From Lactuca virosa (lineage: Eukaryota; Streptophyta; Magnoliopsida; Asterales; Asteraceae), in assembly GCA_928212115.1 (NCBI GenBank), contig CAKMRJ010001112.1:411449110-411513109 (forward strand): DNA of 64,000 bases, read 5' to 3'. The notes under the pieces were generated by a model. It saw only the letters and a program-made list of their open reading frames with translations. It was not told the origin of the DNA and searched no databases. Of this stretch, positions 12,311 through 24,848 are shown piece by piece (the stretch's first letter is position 1; every line of letters starts with the position of its first letter). Both the position numbers and the translations under genes were made by a program.

Positions 12311-13830
12311 GTTGGTATCATAGTATTAGTTTAAGAGAAGTAGGAATAAGGATTTATTTCTAGACTTAAACTTAGAATGCTAAGCGATGATTGTGAGGAG
12401 TGTGTCTAATAAATTTTAGGTAATACACCAAAATAGACACAAGCACTAGCTAGTTTAGGGAAAATGCCTAACATGCTTTTATGTGCTAAATGAATTGTGA
12501 TGTTTTATAATGCTATCGTCTGATCAGATCTATGGTCTGTTGCCGACCGGATCTAGAAACTTTATGTGTTCAGATTTCTAAATGTTTAATTACGATATTA
12601 GAACTGACATGTAATTTTTCGAACTAATAAGGAGGAATACGCGTCTAAACCTTCCTCTATCTATATTCTCGTCTCGATACACCGAACGCTTGCTTTGGTG
12701 TATAGAATGTCATGATAAGGACTCGTAGCGGACTGAGCAAATGCTGGAAATGAAAAGGCTTATGATAGTGAATGACACCTATCAGAAGATATCGTAAGAG
12801 AGGTATCTTGCCTTTAGAATGCGTCTAATAAATAATATGTGTAGTACGGGAGAAGTACACTCTCAATTGGCAGAAAGAAAGATTTTTTTTGGTATAATCC
12901 ATGAAGTTATCCCATTGTTTCGCATTTCCACCACCAACCGAGTTGAAGCATAATTGATGATTGAAGACACGCATGTAAGAAGTCCTAGTAGATTCTAGGG
13001 AAATTTTTATTTGGACACATTCATATGTGTTAAATGACTATGTGAAATTATTTTATGGTGACTTGGAAAAACTACAGGACAATACTTGGGACGAGTATGA
13101 GTTGGTGTGAATGGTAGTAGAGGCCTATACTACCGGAAGCACATGACTCGCACTTGGATCAGGGAAAGTCACAAGGTTACCAAGAAGCTAGTAATTGATA
13201 CCGTTTTATTCAAGTATGTCGTTACCATCGTTTTGGTAATGACTAAGAAGATGATTGTTATTCCGATCCTAGTGGTCTTATCAAATTCAGTCCGACTACG
13301 ATGAGTATGTTACGTGGTTCAGAGAACCAAGTTCGATGTAGCATCTGAATTAAGCTAGAAGATTGAAGTGAAAGATAATCGAAGCGATCAATAGAAGTAT
13401 CGCACTCATTGTTAAAGAATTTGGTAGCTAGAAATGTTACATGCTGAAATGTGATTGTATCACATTAGAACATGAAGGAAGGTATAGTCTGTTCTGGAAT
13501 TTGACTCTAAGAGACCTGAGTCTAAGCGTTGCGACACACGACGAGAGGTCATTGGAATGTGATCCATCGGTCTATTGTAAAAATAAAATAACTTATCTTA
13601 AGTTTGTAAAGAATAATAAGGAGTCTCCAATAAATATTGGGATTGTGAATCGAAGGTCATGATTAAAGGTCTAACGTGAGACAGAGAGCGGGAGCGAGAT
13701 TCCGTTGATCATTCGAAGGAACATAGAAGTTACGATTATTACCTAGGATGAAGATATAATGTATGGAGTCATTATACAACCCTGTTTCGTTGATGATTCC
13801 GGGACGTAATCATCCTAAGGGGGAGATAAT
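12311..13830 (+). other. Interior of element D, no recognisable protein
   Basis: TGGTATCATAG at 12313-12323 is the primer-binding site, with one difference from the tRNA-Met complement. AAGGGGGAGATAAT at 13817-13830 is the polypurine tract. Plus-strand open frames of 65 codons (13107-13304) and 73 codons (13441-13662) show no zinc knuckle, DSG, YVDD-type or integrase motif. I treat the interior as noncoding or decayed beyond recognition. Confidence 0.8.
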
Positions 13831-16294
13831 TGTAACACCTGCAGATTCGGGCTAGTCAATTTAGAGACAATGGGCATCAAAAATGAGTTTTTGATGGAAG
13901 ATTATTTAGAAGGAGTAATCTTAACCAAGTTGTAGAATATTTCACAAGGATTCCATACATATAAACAACGCCGAAATCCGAGTTATAAGGAAGAAGTTAT
14001 GGCCCGTCAAAGTTTCGCGACAAAACCGGCACGACACTACGCGACGTAAATAGTGAATTTACGATATAGTGCTTTTTAGCGTTAGAGATCTACATGAAAG
14101 TTGTAGTATATGTTAAACCGAGAGCGTGCATAAAAAGAACGCCCAAATCTGACTTCGTATGAGGAAGTTATGATTTTTCTAAGATTTGGCATAGCAGTGC
14201 ACACCCGAAATTCGAATTTTAGATCGAGCGGTTTTTGGCCAACGCGACCTAAATGGGAATTGAATATCTCATTAATAGGAACTCAACGATAAAAAGACAG
14301 ACGAAAACGGAGTCCGTATGAAGAAGTTATGAATTTTACGCAGTCATTTAACAGTATAATCTTCTCATACTATTAAATTTATAATCGGTCAAGAATTAGC
14401 CGACGGAGTCAAAAGGAAAGTTGTAGATCTTGTCTTTACCTATGCGTGGATATAAAGAACGTCTATAACGTAGCTCGTATGCGAAAGTTATGAATTTTTA
14501 AATATTGGTTGTTTTACATGCCGTGTTCGGCACCACGTGTCAGCACCAGCCGAAGCCTTGGAACCTACGCAAGTCCACGACGTGAATTCAAGTTTCACGA
14601 CGCGAATTTGCCCCAGACAGCTTATAAATAGAGGTCCGGGGGAATCTCATTCCTCACACCTTTTACCCTCTCTTTCTTTCTCTATACTCTCTCTCTAACC
14701 CCCAACCCCCCCCCCCCCCCCAACTCTAGGAAAACCCCCTAGCACCCGAAGGAAGCCCCGAAGCTCCCTAAGGCTCCGACAAAAGAGCTTTTCGGCTCAG
14801 AAACGTTGCTCTAGCGAAGCCCGGTTTTTAATAAAAACACGTTGTAAGTGAGATACGACTACCGTACTTTAAATATAGTTTATATATAAATATAATATCG
14901 TTATTATGGACCTATAAGAAAGATTTATCGGTGATTCAAATTCGTTATACTAATTGATCTACTTACGGGGATGATGTCTAGGATGTGATTTAGTGAGATG
15001 TTTAAAGTGGGATTTCCAAATAGTATACTTCGTATACCAAACAGACCCTACCTCCGATATGATCCTACCTGGTTGTTCCTTACTTGATAGATCATGAAAG
15101 TAGACTTTGAGTTAATGATGAATCAAGACAAATAATTAGTCGCAATAAATATTAGACTAAAATCTAGTAGTAATAATACTAGGTTTCGTCGAAGGAAATT
15201 ATATTGTTAAGAAGCGAAGCGCATTCCGAGTTTGGAATCATCACTTTAACAAGTGAGTGCATAGTTACCTTCATCTTACACATAGATATGAATTATTTTA
15301 TATAAATTACGTGCTATGTGAGCATATTATCTGTATACTTGTTATCTATGCTGGATGAACGATTTTATACATGTTTTAAATGATTTAAACTGTATATGTA
15401 TTTTATATCTAAAAAATATGTTGGGTAAAACATGTGTAGATGAATGATGAGGTATGAAAGCTGATATAGAGGAACATTGGCAGTATGGACATAGTGCTCT
15501 ATAGGTGCACATTGGCAACAATGGACGTAGTACCCTATAGGTGAGCATTGGCAGCTGCGCCATAACCTGTAGATGTTTTTGATCTACTCTAAACATCCTA
15601 GCAGCTGCGCTCTAAGGATAGTATCGGCAGCTGCGCCTAATAGAGAACATCATAACCCTGGCAGCTGCGCCCAAATGACAATATCGGCAGCTGTGCCTAA
15701 TAGAGAATGTCATAAATCTGACAGTTGCACCTAAATGATAATATTGGCAGCTGTGCATAATAGATAATATTGACAATTGTGTCATTGGCAACGATAGACT
15801 TCGTGCCTACTCCTTAGGACAATCCGTAGGACTGAATGAGTGAATGATAAATGATTCTTAGGGTAAATCCTTAAGAATAAAGAAGATAATGGGGATGGGT
15901 AATTGGGTTGATTGTTTAATGATTAAACATAATTATATTATTGTGGGTTGAAAACCCTATGTACTCACCAGGTTTCCCAACCTGACCATTCAGTTTATTT
16001 GTATCACAGGTGTCGATATGAAGTTACATTACACTGAGAGATTAAGGAGATGTAAATCACTAGTGATAATGAATGTAAGTTCTGTTTATGCTTATGTTTC
16101 TGTATTCACGATGACATCCCACTGTTTTAAAAATGAATAAAATACATTTTCTTCAGAAATGCTTGATAACGTATTCATCATGTTTTTTTCTGGGAACAAA
16201 TTCCGCAAAACTTTTCTTTAAAAGGTTACTTTGATTTTCAAAATAAAGCATAAACAAATTGGTCTTTTCTGGCTGTGAAAATGGGGATGTCACA
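13831..16294 (+). mobile_element. 3' LTR of element D
   Basis: 2464 bp and collinear with the 5' LTR: TATA box 14623-14631, CACGACG pair at 14576 and 14596 (20 bp apart), minisatellite 15551-15786. A run of C at about 14703-14720 is longer than its counterpart in the 5' LTR. Confidence 0.9.
15551..15786. repeat. GCAGCTG minisatellite, D 3' LTR
   Basis: Same composite array as in the 5' LTR, with first copies at 15551, 15601 and 15627. Later copies have decayed, for example to ACAGTTG. Confidence 0.85.
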
Positions 16295-16299
16295 GGTGA

Positions 16300-17085
16300 G
16301 TTATCTCACTATACTATGTATTACAATATATATCCATGTATGTTAGGATGTAAGAGCTAGTGGTATAGTTTCTATGTGCTTAATGTTAATTTACTTGAAG
16401 CTAGTAAAGTAGAAGGTATAATCTCTATGTGCTTGTATTAGTAGAGCCAAAAGTGTAGTCTCTATGTGTGAAACTGTTATTGTATCAAATTATTCAATAT
16501 GGTTAAGTAAGGGGTTGACGGCGGAACGACGACAGGTTGGGAGCCTACATACCTGAGTGTTGAAGACGAAATGGAAAGTATGCCTTAAGTCTAAGATACA
16601 CATATTATTGGTGGATCCACGAAAGGTCGTGAGCCAATTGGTGGATCAGCAAAAGGTAGTGAGTCATTATTTGTATGAATGTATATGTATTGTGGTATAT
16701 GGTATTTAGAGGAACTCACTAAGATTCGTGCTTACCTAGTTGATTATAAATATTTTCAGGTACTTCATTGATTCCTGAGAAGGGCAAGGCTCGACTGTAC
16801 ACACACGCATTCACATCATGTTTTCTGCATAATACAATTATACTCTAATGTATTTGAATAAATAAAAATGAAAAATTTATGTTGAAAGTTGGGACTTTAC
16901 ATGTTGTGGAGCTTCTGCTGTTTAGATCAGGAGAGTTTTCTCACTATACTTTGTACTGCAGTATGTATCCTTTGTATGGTAGGATGTTGATATGGTGTAG
17001 TGATCTATTTGACAGGTAGATTTGTTGTGATTACATGTGCTTGTGTGTTGTTGTTATGTACATATATCAACATATTGTGGTTGGT
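16300..17085 (+). mobile_element. Host LTR X, middle part: two head-to-tail LTR ends
   Basis: After D's duplication, sequence like the 3' half of a Tekay-type LTR resumes. 'GAGTTATCTCACTATACT' at 16298 recurs diverged at 16933 ('GAGTTTTCTCACTATACT'). Both stretches lead to an 'AGGAACTCA(C/A)TAAG'-type word, near 16708 for the first and 25048 for the second beyond element B. The region is therefore one LTR end followed by another. Bases 16611-16665 hold a short repeat built on GGTGGATC and AAAGGT. The boundary between the two copies is near 16890. Confidence 0.5.
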
Positions 17086-17090
17086 ATAAG

Positions 17091-17897
17091 TGATGGGTTT
17101 TGAGCACTACATCAATCCTATGGTGTACATGCAAACCCTAAAGCTTTGGATCTAGTTTGTCTAATGAACATGCAATAATCATCCAAAGCTCATAAACCCT
17201 AGATCTAGCATACAATAATCGAATTAACATATGAATTAGAGTTTAGATCTTACCTTGATTGTTATGTAACAATAACAATCTCAATTCCTTTTGATCTTGA
17301 CCTTTGAAAGCTTAGTGCCTCAAATGTTGCACCTCTAATGGAGTCACAAACACCATGAGCAACAAGATGACCTAGGAGAAGGAGGAGGAGCACCAAAAAC
17401 GTCCAAGAACCCTTAGGGAATACTTCACCACGTTTTTGGGGCCTTAGGGTTCCTTATATAGGTAGGCTATTAGGGTTTTCAACTAGGAAACCCTAATTTG
17501 ACTTCTTAGGCCCTAAGAAGCCCATGGACTCCCTCCTTAGAAGCCTTGGACGAATTCTAATGGGTTTCCCCATAGATTTCGTGCACTCCAACTTCTATGG
17601 AGTCCATTAGCCCAATATTCAACTATCACACAATTGATAGTTTTAGTCCCCTTTATTTAATTAATGTCTTTTAGCCACAAAATCAATTCTTATTAATTCT
17701 TGACTAATATTAATTAAATAATATGATTTCTCTTTCAATATCTTATTCATATAATATATTACTAAATCATAATTAATCATTTTTCTCCTTAATTCATCCT
17801 ATCAGTTGCTATGGTGAAGGCAACCCAAAAGGACCATGCTCACAATCGGGTCAAGTACATACCAAAATAGTTATGGGCTTAGACACCTAATCCAACA
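17091..17897 (-). mobile_element. 3' LTR of element B
   Basis: 807 bp. On the minus strand TATATAAGG lies near 17452-17460. The polypurine tract AAGTGGGAGAC (minus strand) follows immediately at 17898-17908. Confidence 0.92.
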
Positions 17898-18900
17898 GTC
17901 TCCCACTTGGATAAGTCTAATAACTATATTGCGTATGACTTCGGAACCTGATCATCAATTGTAGCTTTCAAAAGCCGTTGTCGAACTCTGATCTTATCAG
18001 AAACGTGTCCTTTAGATAAGGGATCATATATTCCTTCATTCTAGATATCGTATAGACATGAGACATTGATTATAATCATTCTCTCAGTCTATGTGTTGTT
18101 TCCCGATTTCCGATTTATGACGACTGACAACAGACTACAATTGTACACATCAACTTAGTCCCGGATTCGCCAAACACTTAGGGTGTCATCACTAAATCAT
18201 CAAGGGGCCCACATATATCGCTTTTATCCCACTTTGGGAAAAAGGAACGGATAAACTTTGACTCAATGCTCGCTTGTACCTACTCATCAAATCACACACA
18301 ACAATATGTTTTATAACACCAAGTTACTGGTGCGTTTACATATTATCAATGTGCAACCAACTTGCAGAATACAACTCACACGTCTCGGTTTCAAGAATAT
18401 AAGATATTATCGTCTCACTAATAACCCGTGATAAAATTCATGAAGTGATTCAAGTGAGCGTGGGTTTAATCCAATGCTCAAATCTCATTCATAAGCACTC
18501 ATGAATGTTCCAGCAAGCTTTTTCTATGTCTAATACACTTTAGACAATCTACAAACCAATTCATGACAATCTTCTTTCATACCTACTCCCAAAGTATGAG
18601 CGACTGTGGAACGTTCAAATAATCTTATTATTCAGGAAGTCAAAACATGCAAAGTGAAACACAACAATAATCGAATCCAATATGGCCCCAAACTTTTGAG
18701 TATAAATAAAACCCCTTTTATTTAGTCACCGTATTGATTACACATTATTCATTGTATAATGTTTCGGATAATCAACTTATTACTTGAATTATAACAATAG
18801 TTGTCCCATGCACCAAGCATGCACACTATGTTTACCTATGGTCCATACTTTGTGAAATAGATCAATTGAACACATTTCCAATGATACTCATTTCACAACT
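17898..18900 (-). other. 3' noncoding region of element B
   Basis: About 1 kb between the polypurine tract and the RNase H relic. Closely similar sequence is at 43666-44660 in element C, although neither is coding. I see no motif beyond the tract itself. Confidence 0.5.
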
Positions 18901-21160
18901 CCCAATCCTTATCATTAGTGTAGGAATACAAAATTCTCGCCACTACTAGAATATGTTAGATTCGAACATTTTATGTAATGATCCTCTTGTAATCTTACTG
19001 CACAAAAGTCACCAAGACTTCGCCAATGAAATTACAAAGTTCTCTATTGGCGATTGTTACACGACAATTCCATAGATGTAAAGTCTCACATTCAAAGTAC
19101 ATTCCTTTGAACATCCTTCTTGCATAAAAGTTTCTAATCTACACATAGATTCTCGATATCCAACTCCCAATATGGAAACATTTCCATATTTGCCATACGA
19201 CAACTCATTATTAATAGAATCATATCTAATCATAATAATGCCATTATGGTCCATTTGTTACTACTTCCAACTGCCCACAAGCGACCAATCCTTAGCGAAC
19301 CTTAGATTGTCGTTGACAGTTGTTTAATTATTTTAGTCAAACCGGTTTTACTCCCTTTTCCCTCTTAATGCCCTAGGCATTTGGAAAATTTTAGAACGGT
19401 CGAGTATTACAACATATGCAATCGATCCTATACCCGAAGCGTATGGGACACGATTCATAATGAAAAAACGTGATACTTTACCGGTTTCTTGCTATAATAT
19501 TGCCATATATAGAATGCCCCTATGTTAAACCTTTTCAACATAACATTCATATATGTCTTTTGACTAAATTCAATTAAAATTTCTCGATCTAAGCCTTTAG
19601 ATTTGAAATGAAGTATAATATTCTCTCCCTTAATTATAGCAAAACAACTTTTTCAACCCCTGCAACTTTGCAAAGTGAAACTTTTGTTTTCTATAATTAA
19701 TATTGCTAACATGGAACACTTAAAATAATAATCATGCTCCCACTAACATGATAATTATATCCATACCAGCATAACATTTATGCTCCCACTAGCTTTGACA
19801 CGTATTCAGAAAATATTTAGACTTCTAGAAAGCAATACTTATTGACTTCCAAAGTTCATATTTCTAATACGATATGCTTCGATAAGTCTTTATCTAAGCT
19901 TCTCAAACTCATACACCTTTCCTTAGATATCTCATATATGTGTCTAAACAATTTCAACACTTATAGCAATAAGTCTTAAATGTTTAAACTGATTTCCAAA
20001 TCTCACAATTCGAACTATGAAGAGGGATGCCGTAATCATAATCGAATTTGAGAATGCAATTTACACAATCGCTAACTTCTTAAAATCTCTCTTAGTGAAA
20101 GCGTTTCCTCACAATCATTTTCATGAAGGAGAGAAACCTTATGACACTTAGATTTTATGGTGTATGTGTTCCTATCCATGTGAATTTGTCATAACCATAA
20201 TCATAAGATAATGTTTGTGACAAATCCAAACTCTTATGGACAGAACTTGTTCATTCTTAATTTCTTGCCATCAAGGGTCCCACCATTGCTTCCAAGTTAT
20301 TTAGCAGCTTACCTATACCAGTCAATGTACTTTCATTGAACAAGGTGCTTGCCTTTATGCAGTTTATTGAGAACTCGTAGAACTCATGTGCATAAGTAAC
20401 TTTACTGGAATAGCACAGAAACAAGAATGTGTCAACACGATAGGTTACAAACCTCAAGTCGTGTGCCAGTGTCTAATAGTTTTACTCTTAATTAGTTCTT
20501 GAACCTTTTCAAGACCATTTAGACTCCCACTGACCTCTTGACATATAAGATTCTCTTGTCAAGAAATATTTCTTGACAAACAAATATTCAAGAGTTAGTG
20601 CGGATTCTTATCAAGATAAACACTACACACAATTGGTCTTTGTCTTATCCAAGACATCACAATTTACCAATTTCAAACGTGTAAGAGTAAGAAAACATTT
20701 TTTTTACTTCACATTTGATGAGTGTGTTAAAACTTATTAAAATGTGTCACTCACGTCACAATCTTGGAGTATGACTCTAAGACTTGATTTTGGAACAAAG
20801 TATGACTCATCCTTTTTGATTTTTAACCATTTCAACAATTCCCGATTCCTCTTCTTAGCCATACTAGTGCACTAAGGTGTCATTAGAGGATCAATTATGA
20901 TATGGTTCGTAATCATTAAGACGATCATAAAACACGATACAAAAGTACTCTCCCATCTTTTCAGATTAGAGAAACTTTTATCTTTCTGCCTTATTGATTC
21001 TTCTTATTCGTTCTGCTATTATTGAAACTTTTCAATAATTCAGAATTATACTTAATCTTGTAAGCATAACCATATTTACTAGACTTTTAGTAAATCATGA
21101 CGAATAATCTTATTGTTCTTTGTGGTGGACTTGACCAGTGCACAACATTGTGTACCAGTT
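18901..21160 (-). pseudogene. Integrase, RT and RNase H relic of element B
   Basis: On the minus strand 19410-19460 gives MNRVPYASGIGSIAYVV, which matches the copia motif MNRIPYASAIGSIMYAM after the RT palm. Bases 19530-19560 give MLKRFN, as in VLKRFNM. Bases 19272-19305 contain AKDWSLVGSW in place of RRTKDWFLVYGG. Integrase words lie at 20640-21110. Stops and shifts separate all of them. The 65-codon frame at 19057-19254 and the 119-codon frame at 21164-21523 are chance open stretches with no family motif. Confidence 0.65.
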
Positions 21161-21670
21161 CTCCTAGTCCTTCACTTGACCTTTTGTCGAGGAATTAGTC
21201 TTAATTTTCCAAATATGAAGGTTCTCATTCATCATACAATACAAGTTGTATGATTCCAAGTTTCTGTCCAATTGAAACTTGGGCGACAAGAATCTTTCCT
21301 TATTTAGTAAATTCTCGACATTACCACAAATAACATAACTAAGAATCACATCCATTTCAACATTGCTAAAATAGAAATAAATATCAATTTTCATACATGC
21401 CATTGCAAGGAAATATAAATAAGACAAAAAATCAAAATTTATTTTATTTATAAAAGGTGCGGAAAAACTTGTCCTTACAATGCAATTCAAATGAAAACTA
21501 TATATTCTTAAGCATTCTATCATAACTCTAAAAGTAGCAGCTCCAAAAATCCGATCATTGAATCATGCGATCGAAATCCATTTTTTCGCGATCAGACTCA
21601 GCTCACTTCTTCCTTTAAGCTTCCTCTCTTTTCTTCGATCCTACAAAACACCAAATGTAATCTTATCACA

Positions 21671-22400
21671 TCATGTATTTAGAATCCCCAAATAGGAACT
21701 TAATAGAGTTAGATAGTGGATTTTACCTGAAGAAGAGCCATACATCTTGACTCTCCCATCTCTTAGATCTCTCAGGTAGTCAGGGCAGCTTCGAAACCAA
21801 TGCCCCCTCTTTTGGCAGTAGAAACGTATGGATTCTTTTGGAATGGTACACAAGGACTATCTCAGACTCAGCTTTTCTCTTGCGCAAAGAAAACTTTTCT
21901 GGACTTCCAATGTTGCCATTTCCCATAGAAGGATGGGACATTGATTTACCAGACAAATTTGTTTGACCAGTGCGCCAAATCATCGCTGATGCAACAGCAA
22001 TAAGAAAATAAGTCAAATCAATGAGGGTTATGTCGTGGTCCATCATATAGTACTCTCTAATGAACTCACTATATGATTCGGGAAGTGACTGAAGAACCAA
22101 GTCAACAACCAATTTCCTTGAGACATCAACACCCAACATTCCCAATCTATCAATATGCAACTTCATATCCAAGACAGGAGCGCATACCGACTTTCCATCT
22201 TCGTGTCTTTTCGCCAATAGGGCTTGAGTGACCTTGAACTTTTCAAGTCTTCGAACACGTGGGTCAGGGAGAATTATCAGAGGAGGTGGAGGAAGTGAAG
22301 CATGATTTTCATTTCCACAATCCAATCGTGGAACATCATCTTCATGTGGAAAACTTTTTCCAACGGATTCAGGAAGACCACAGTTGTCAGACTTTGACAT
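21671..22400 (-). pseudogene. Gag of element B (frameshifted)
   Basis: Frame 21780-22400 starts MSKSDNCGLPESVGKSFP and keeps LEKFKVTQALLAKRHEDG, VLQSLPESYSEFIREYYM and LIDLTYFL. Near its end the frame shifts, and 21671-21853 carries the nucleocapsid part. There the knuckle is RFYCQKRGHWFRSC: the first zinc-binding cysteine has become arginine, so the site is probably dead. About 250 codons in total, like element C. The N-terminal NFxxW block found in ordinary copia gag is missing, as in A and C. Confidence 0.8.
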
Positions 22401-24021
22401 CTACAAAACGGGAGAAGTTCAAGTTAGTTGATTGAGTCCTTAATAAAACACCCAAAAATGAGATATTAAGGCTAGGACCCAACACAATATTGTACAATTT
22501 GGAATAGGGATGTCGTAATCCAAATTGCAGAACATTTGAAGGTAGGTAAATGACGATTTACCAATTTCCACCATGAAAAACAAAAATTGAAAATTAAGTT
22601 TTAAATGAATTGAAACTCCTAGATCTTTTGAGATTCATTGAACTTTTCAATGACATGTTTAAATCTCGAGTGTGCCCTTCGTTTGTGACTGGGATGCCGA
22701 GGATCACAAACAAGTTCTGGATAACCATGCAAATATACATGATGCCCCCAATGTTGCAGTCACCTAATCGACGAGCCGGTTAACCACACACGCTCCATTG
22801 ATCTATGACAAACATCGAGTCACCCTTTGCCACCTTTGCTTAGAGCCCAACTAGTTTACCGATTAACCACACACGCTCTACTAACGTCTTAGCAAGGGTA
22901 CAAAGTGTAATTTCATGGAATAGCACCAACTCCACATTTTTCCTAAAATAACTAAGATTTGAGAATTTATAAAACTGTTTAGTTACTTCGTACTTCATTA
23001 TACTTATAATGGAAAGTTGCGTCCTATCCTACCCGTTCGGCTAACGACCCTCCACTAGTCAAGAGTGCGGTGGGTAAGAGTGGATACCCATTCAATCGCC
23101 ATTTTATAGGCAATTCCCTTAAGCACCCCTTATAGACCAACTTCGTGAATGAGGCCTACTAACGGTAAGACTGACCTTTTACTCATACATATATAATATT
23201 AGACTTTTAATTTTATATATAGTATAAGGGTGTATTTTACACTTTTAAAATACTAAGTGGTTTAATTTAATAAAATTATACTTTTAATTTAATTAAATAC
23301 AAACCATATTATTATGGATTTATTAACTCTCTTTTAATTATACATTTAATTAACTTAATAAAACCATAAGGTGTAATTTGAACTTTTCAAACAACTAGGA
23401 TTTTAGAATTTAAAATTTTCAAAATTAAACTTTTAATTAAGATTTAAATTCCAAAACTTGAGGACAAGTTTTGAAACTTTTCAAAACATTAGGGTTTAGA
23501 ATTTAAACATTTCAAAATTAAACTTTTTAATAAAAAATTTAAATTCCAAAACTTGAGGGCAAGTTTTGAAACTTTTCAAAACTATCTAGATCAAATTACA
23601 AATAATTAATTAATCAAATAATTGGTAATTATCTAAATTTGACCTAATTCAATTTTATGGCAAGATAATCCAATCAAATAATTCAAATAAATCAAGTTTA
23701 TCATATAAGGCAGTGATTATCTAATTAATTGACAATTATCTTCTATTTTGGCAAGGATAATCACTCCAAATTAATAAAAATCGGATTTTATCAATAAAAA
23801 ACATTTACGGTAATTATCCCAAGCCAAAACAACTCAAAATCCTGAAAAATCTGGCATTTGACACTCCGATTCACCGAGCCAACATTGGACTCGTCGAGTT
23901 GCCATTGAGCTCGGCGAGTTCAACTATGGACTCGGCGAGTCCAGGCTCCAGATCCAAGAGTTTTCGATTTCCAGCTTTGAATAATCATGTAAAGCATCAA
24001 ATACATCAAACAAACAGCCTA
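22401..24021 (-). other. Leader of element B
   Basis: Noncoding interval of 1.6 kb. Hairpin copies with arms CCAAAACTT and AAGTTTTG lie at 23451-23473 and 23546-23568. The palindrome array follows toward the primer-binding site. Confidence 0.6.
23869..23940. repeat. ACTCGNCGAGT palindrome array (element B)
   Basis: A decayed copy at 23869-23879, then 23889-23899 (ACTCGTCGAGT), 23909-23919 (GCTCGGCGAGT) and 23930-23940 (ACTCGGCGAGT). Spacing is 20, 20 and 21 bp. Confidence 0.9.
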
Positions 24022-24034
24022 GGCTCTGATACGA
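24022..24034 (-). other. Primer-binding site of element B
   Basis: Minus strand reads TCGTATCAGAGCC, one change from the tRNA-Met complement TGGTATCAGAGCC. Confidence 0.85.
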
Positions 24035-24035
24035 C

Positions 24036-24843
24036 TGATGGGTTTTGAGCACTACATCAATCCTATGGTGTACATGCAAACCCTACAACTTTGGATCTAG
24101 TTTGTCTAATGAACATGCAATAATCATCCAAAGCTCATAAACCCTAGATCTAACATACAATAATCGAATTAACATATGAATTAGAGTTTAGATCTTACCT
24201 TGATTGTTATGTAGCAATAACAATCTCAATTCCTTTTGATCTTGACCTTTGAAAGCTTAGTGCCTCAAATGTTGCACCTCTAATGGAGTCACAAACACCA
24301 TGAGCAACAAGATGACCTACGAGAAGGAGGAGGAGCACCAAAAATGTCCAAGAACCCTTAGGGATTACTTCACCACGTTTTTGGGGCCTTAGGGGTTCCT
24401 TATACAGGTAGGCTATTAGGGTTTTCAACTAGGAAACCCTAATTTGACTGCTTAGGCCCTAAGCAGCCCATGGACTCCCGCCTTAGAAGCCTTGGACGAA
24501 TTCTAATGGGTTTCCCCATAGATTTCGTCCACTCCAACTTCTATGGAGTCCATTAGCCCAATATTCAACTATCACACAATTGACAGTTCTAGTCCCCTTT
24601 ATTTAATTAATGTCTTTTAGCCACAAAATCAATTCTTATTAATTCTTGACTAATATTAATTAAACAATATGATTTCTCTTTCAATATATTATTCATATAA
24701 TATACTAATAAATCATAATTAATCCTTTTTCTCCTTAGATCATCCTATCAGTTGCTATGGTGAAGGCAACCCAAAAGGACCATGCTCACAATCGGGTCAA
24801 GTACATACCAAAATAGTTATGGGCTTAGACACCTAATCCAACA
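24036..24843 (-). mobile_element. 5' LTR of element B
   Basis: 808 bp, collinear with 17091-17897. The TATA-like word carries a substitution here (plus strand TTATACAGG against TTATATAGG in the other LTR), so this promoter may be weakened. The 73-codon frame at 24207-24428 is not a gene. Confidence 0.92.
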
Positions 24844-24848
24844 ATAAG

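Larger units (their letters stand above)
9853..16294 (+). mobile_element. Element D: complete non-autonomous LTR retrotransposon
   Basis: Two 2.46-kb direct repeats (9853-12310 and 13831-16294), each opening TGTAACNCC and closing GATGTCACA, enclose a 1520-bp interior. GGTGA is duplicated at 9848-9852 and 16295-16299. A tRNA-Met-type primer-binding site follows the 5' LTR and a polypurine tract precedes the 3' LTR, so the structure is complete and reads on the plus strand. The interior holds no gag, protease, RT or integrase that I can recognise. LTR style (TGTAACRCC, TATA, U5 minisatellite) resembles Tekay-like chromoviruses, which probably supply its proteins. The first 66 bp of the two LTRs differ at three positions, so the insertion is not new. 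Confidence 0.9.
17091..24843 (-). mobile_element. Copia element B, complete structure with decayed pol
   Basis: LTRs 17091-17897 and 24036-24843 are direct repeats opening TGATGGGTTTTGAG and closing CCTAATCCAACA. ATAAG flanks both ends (17086-17090 and 24844-24848). A primer-binding site is inside the right LTR and a polypurine tract inside the left one, so the element reads on the minus strand. Order in element sense is leader, gag, integrase relic, RT/RNase H relic, 3' noncoding. LTR differences are scattered and few while pol has many stops, which suggests it moved with pol already dead. Confidence 0.92.
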
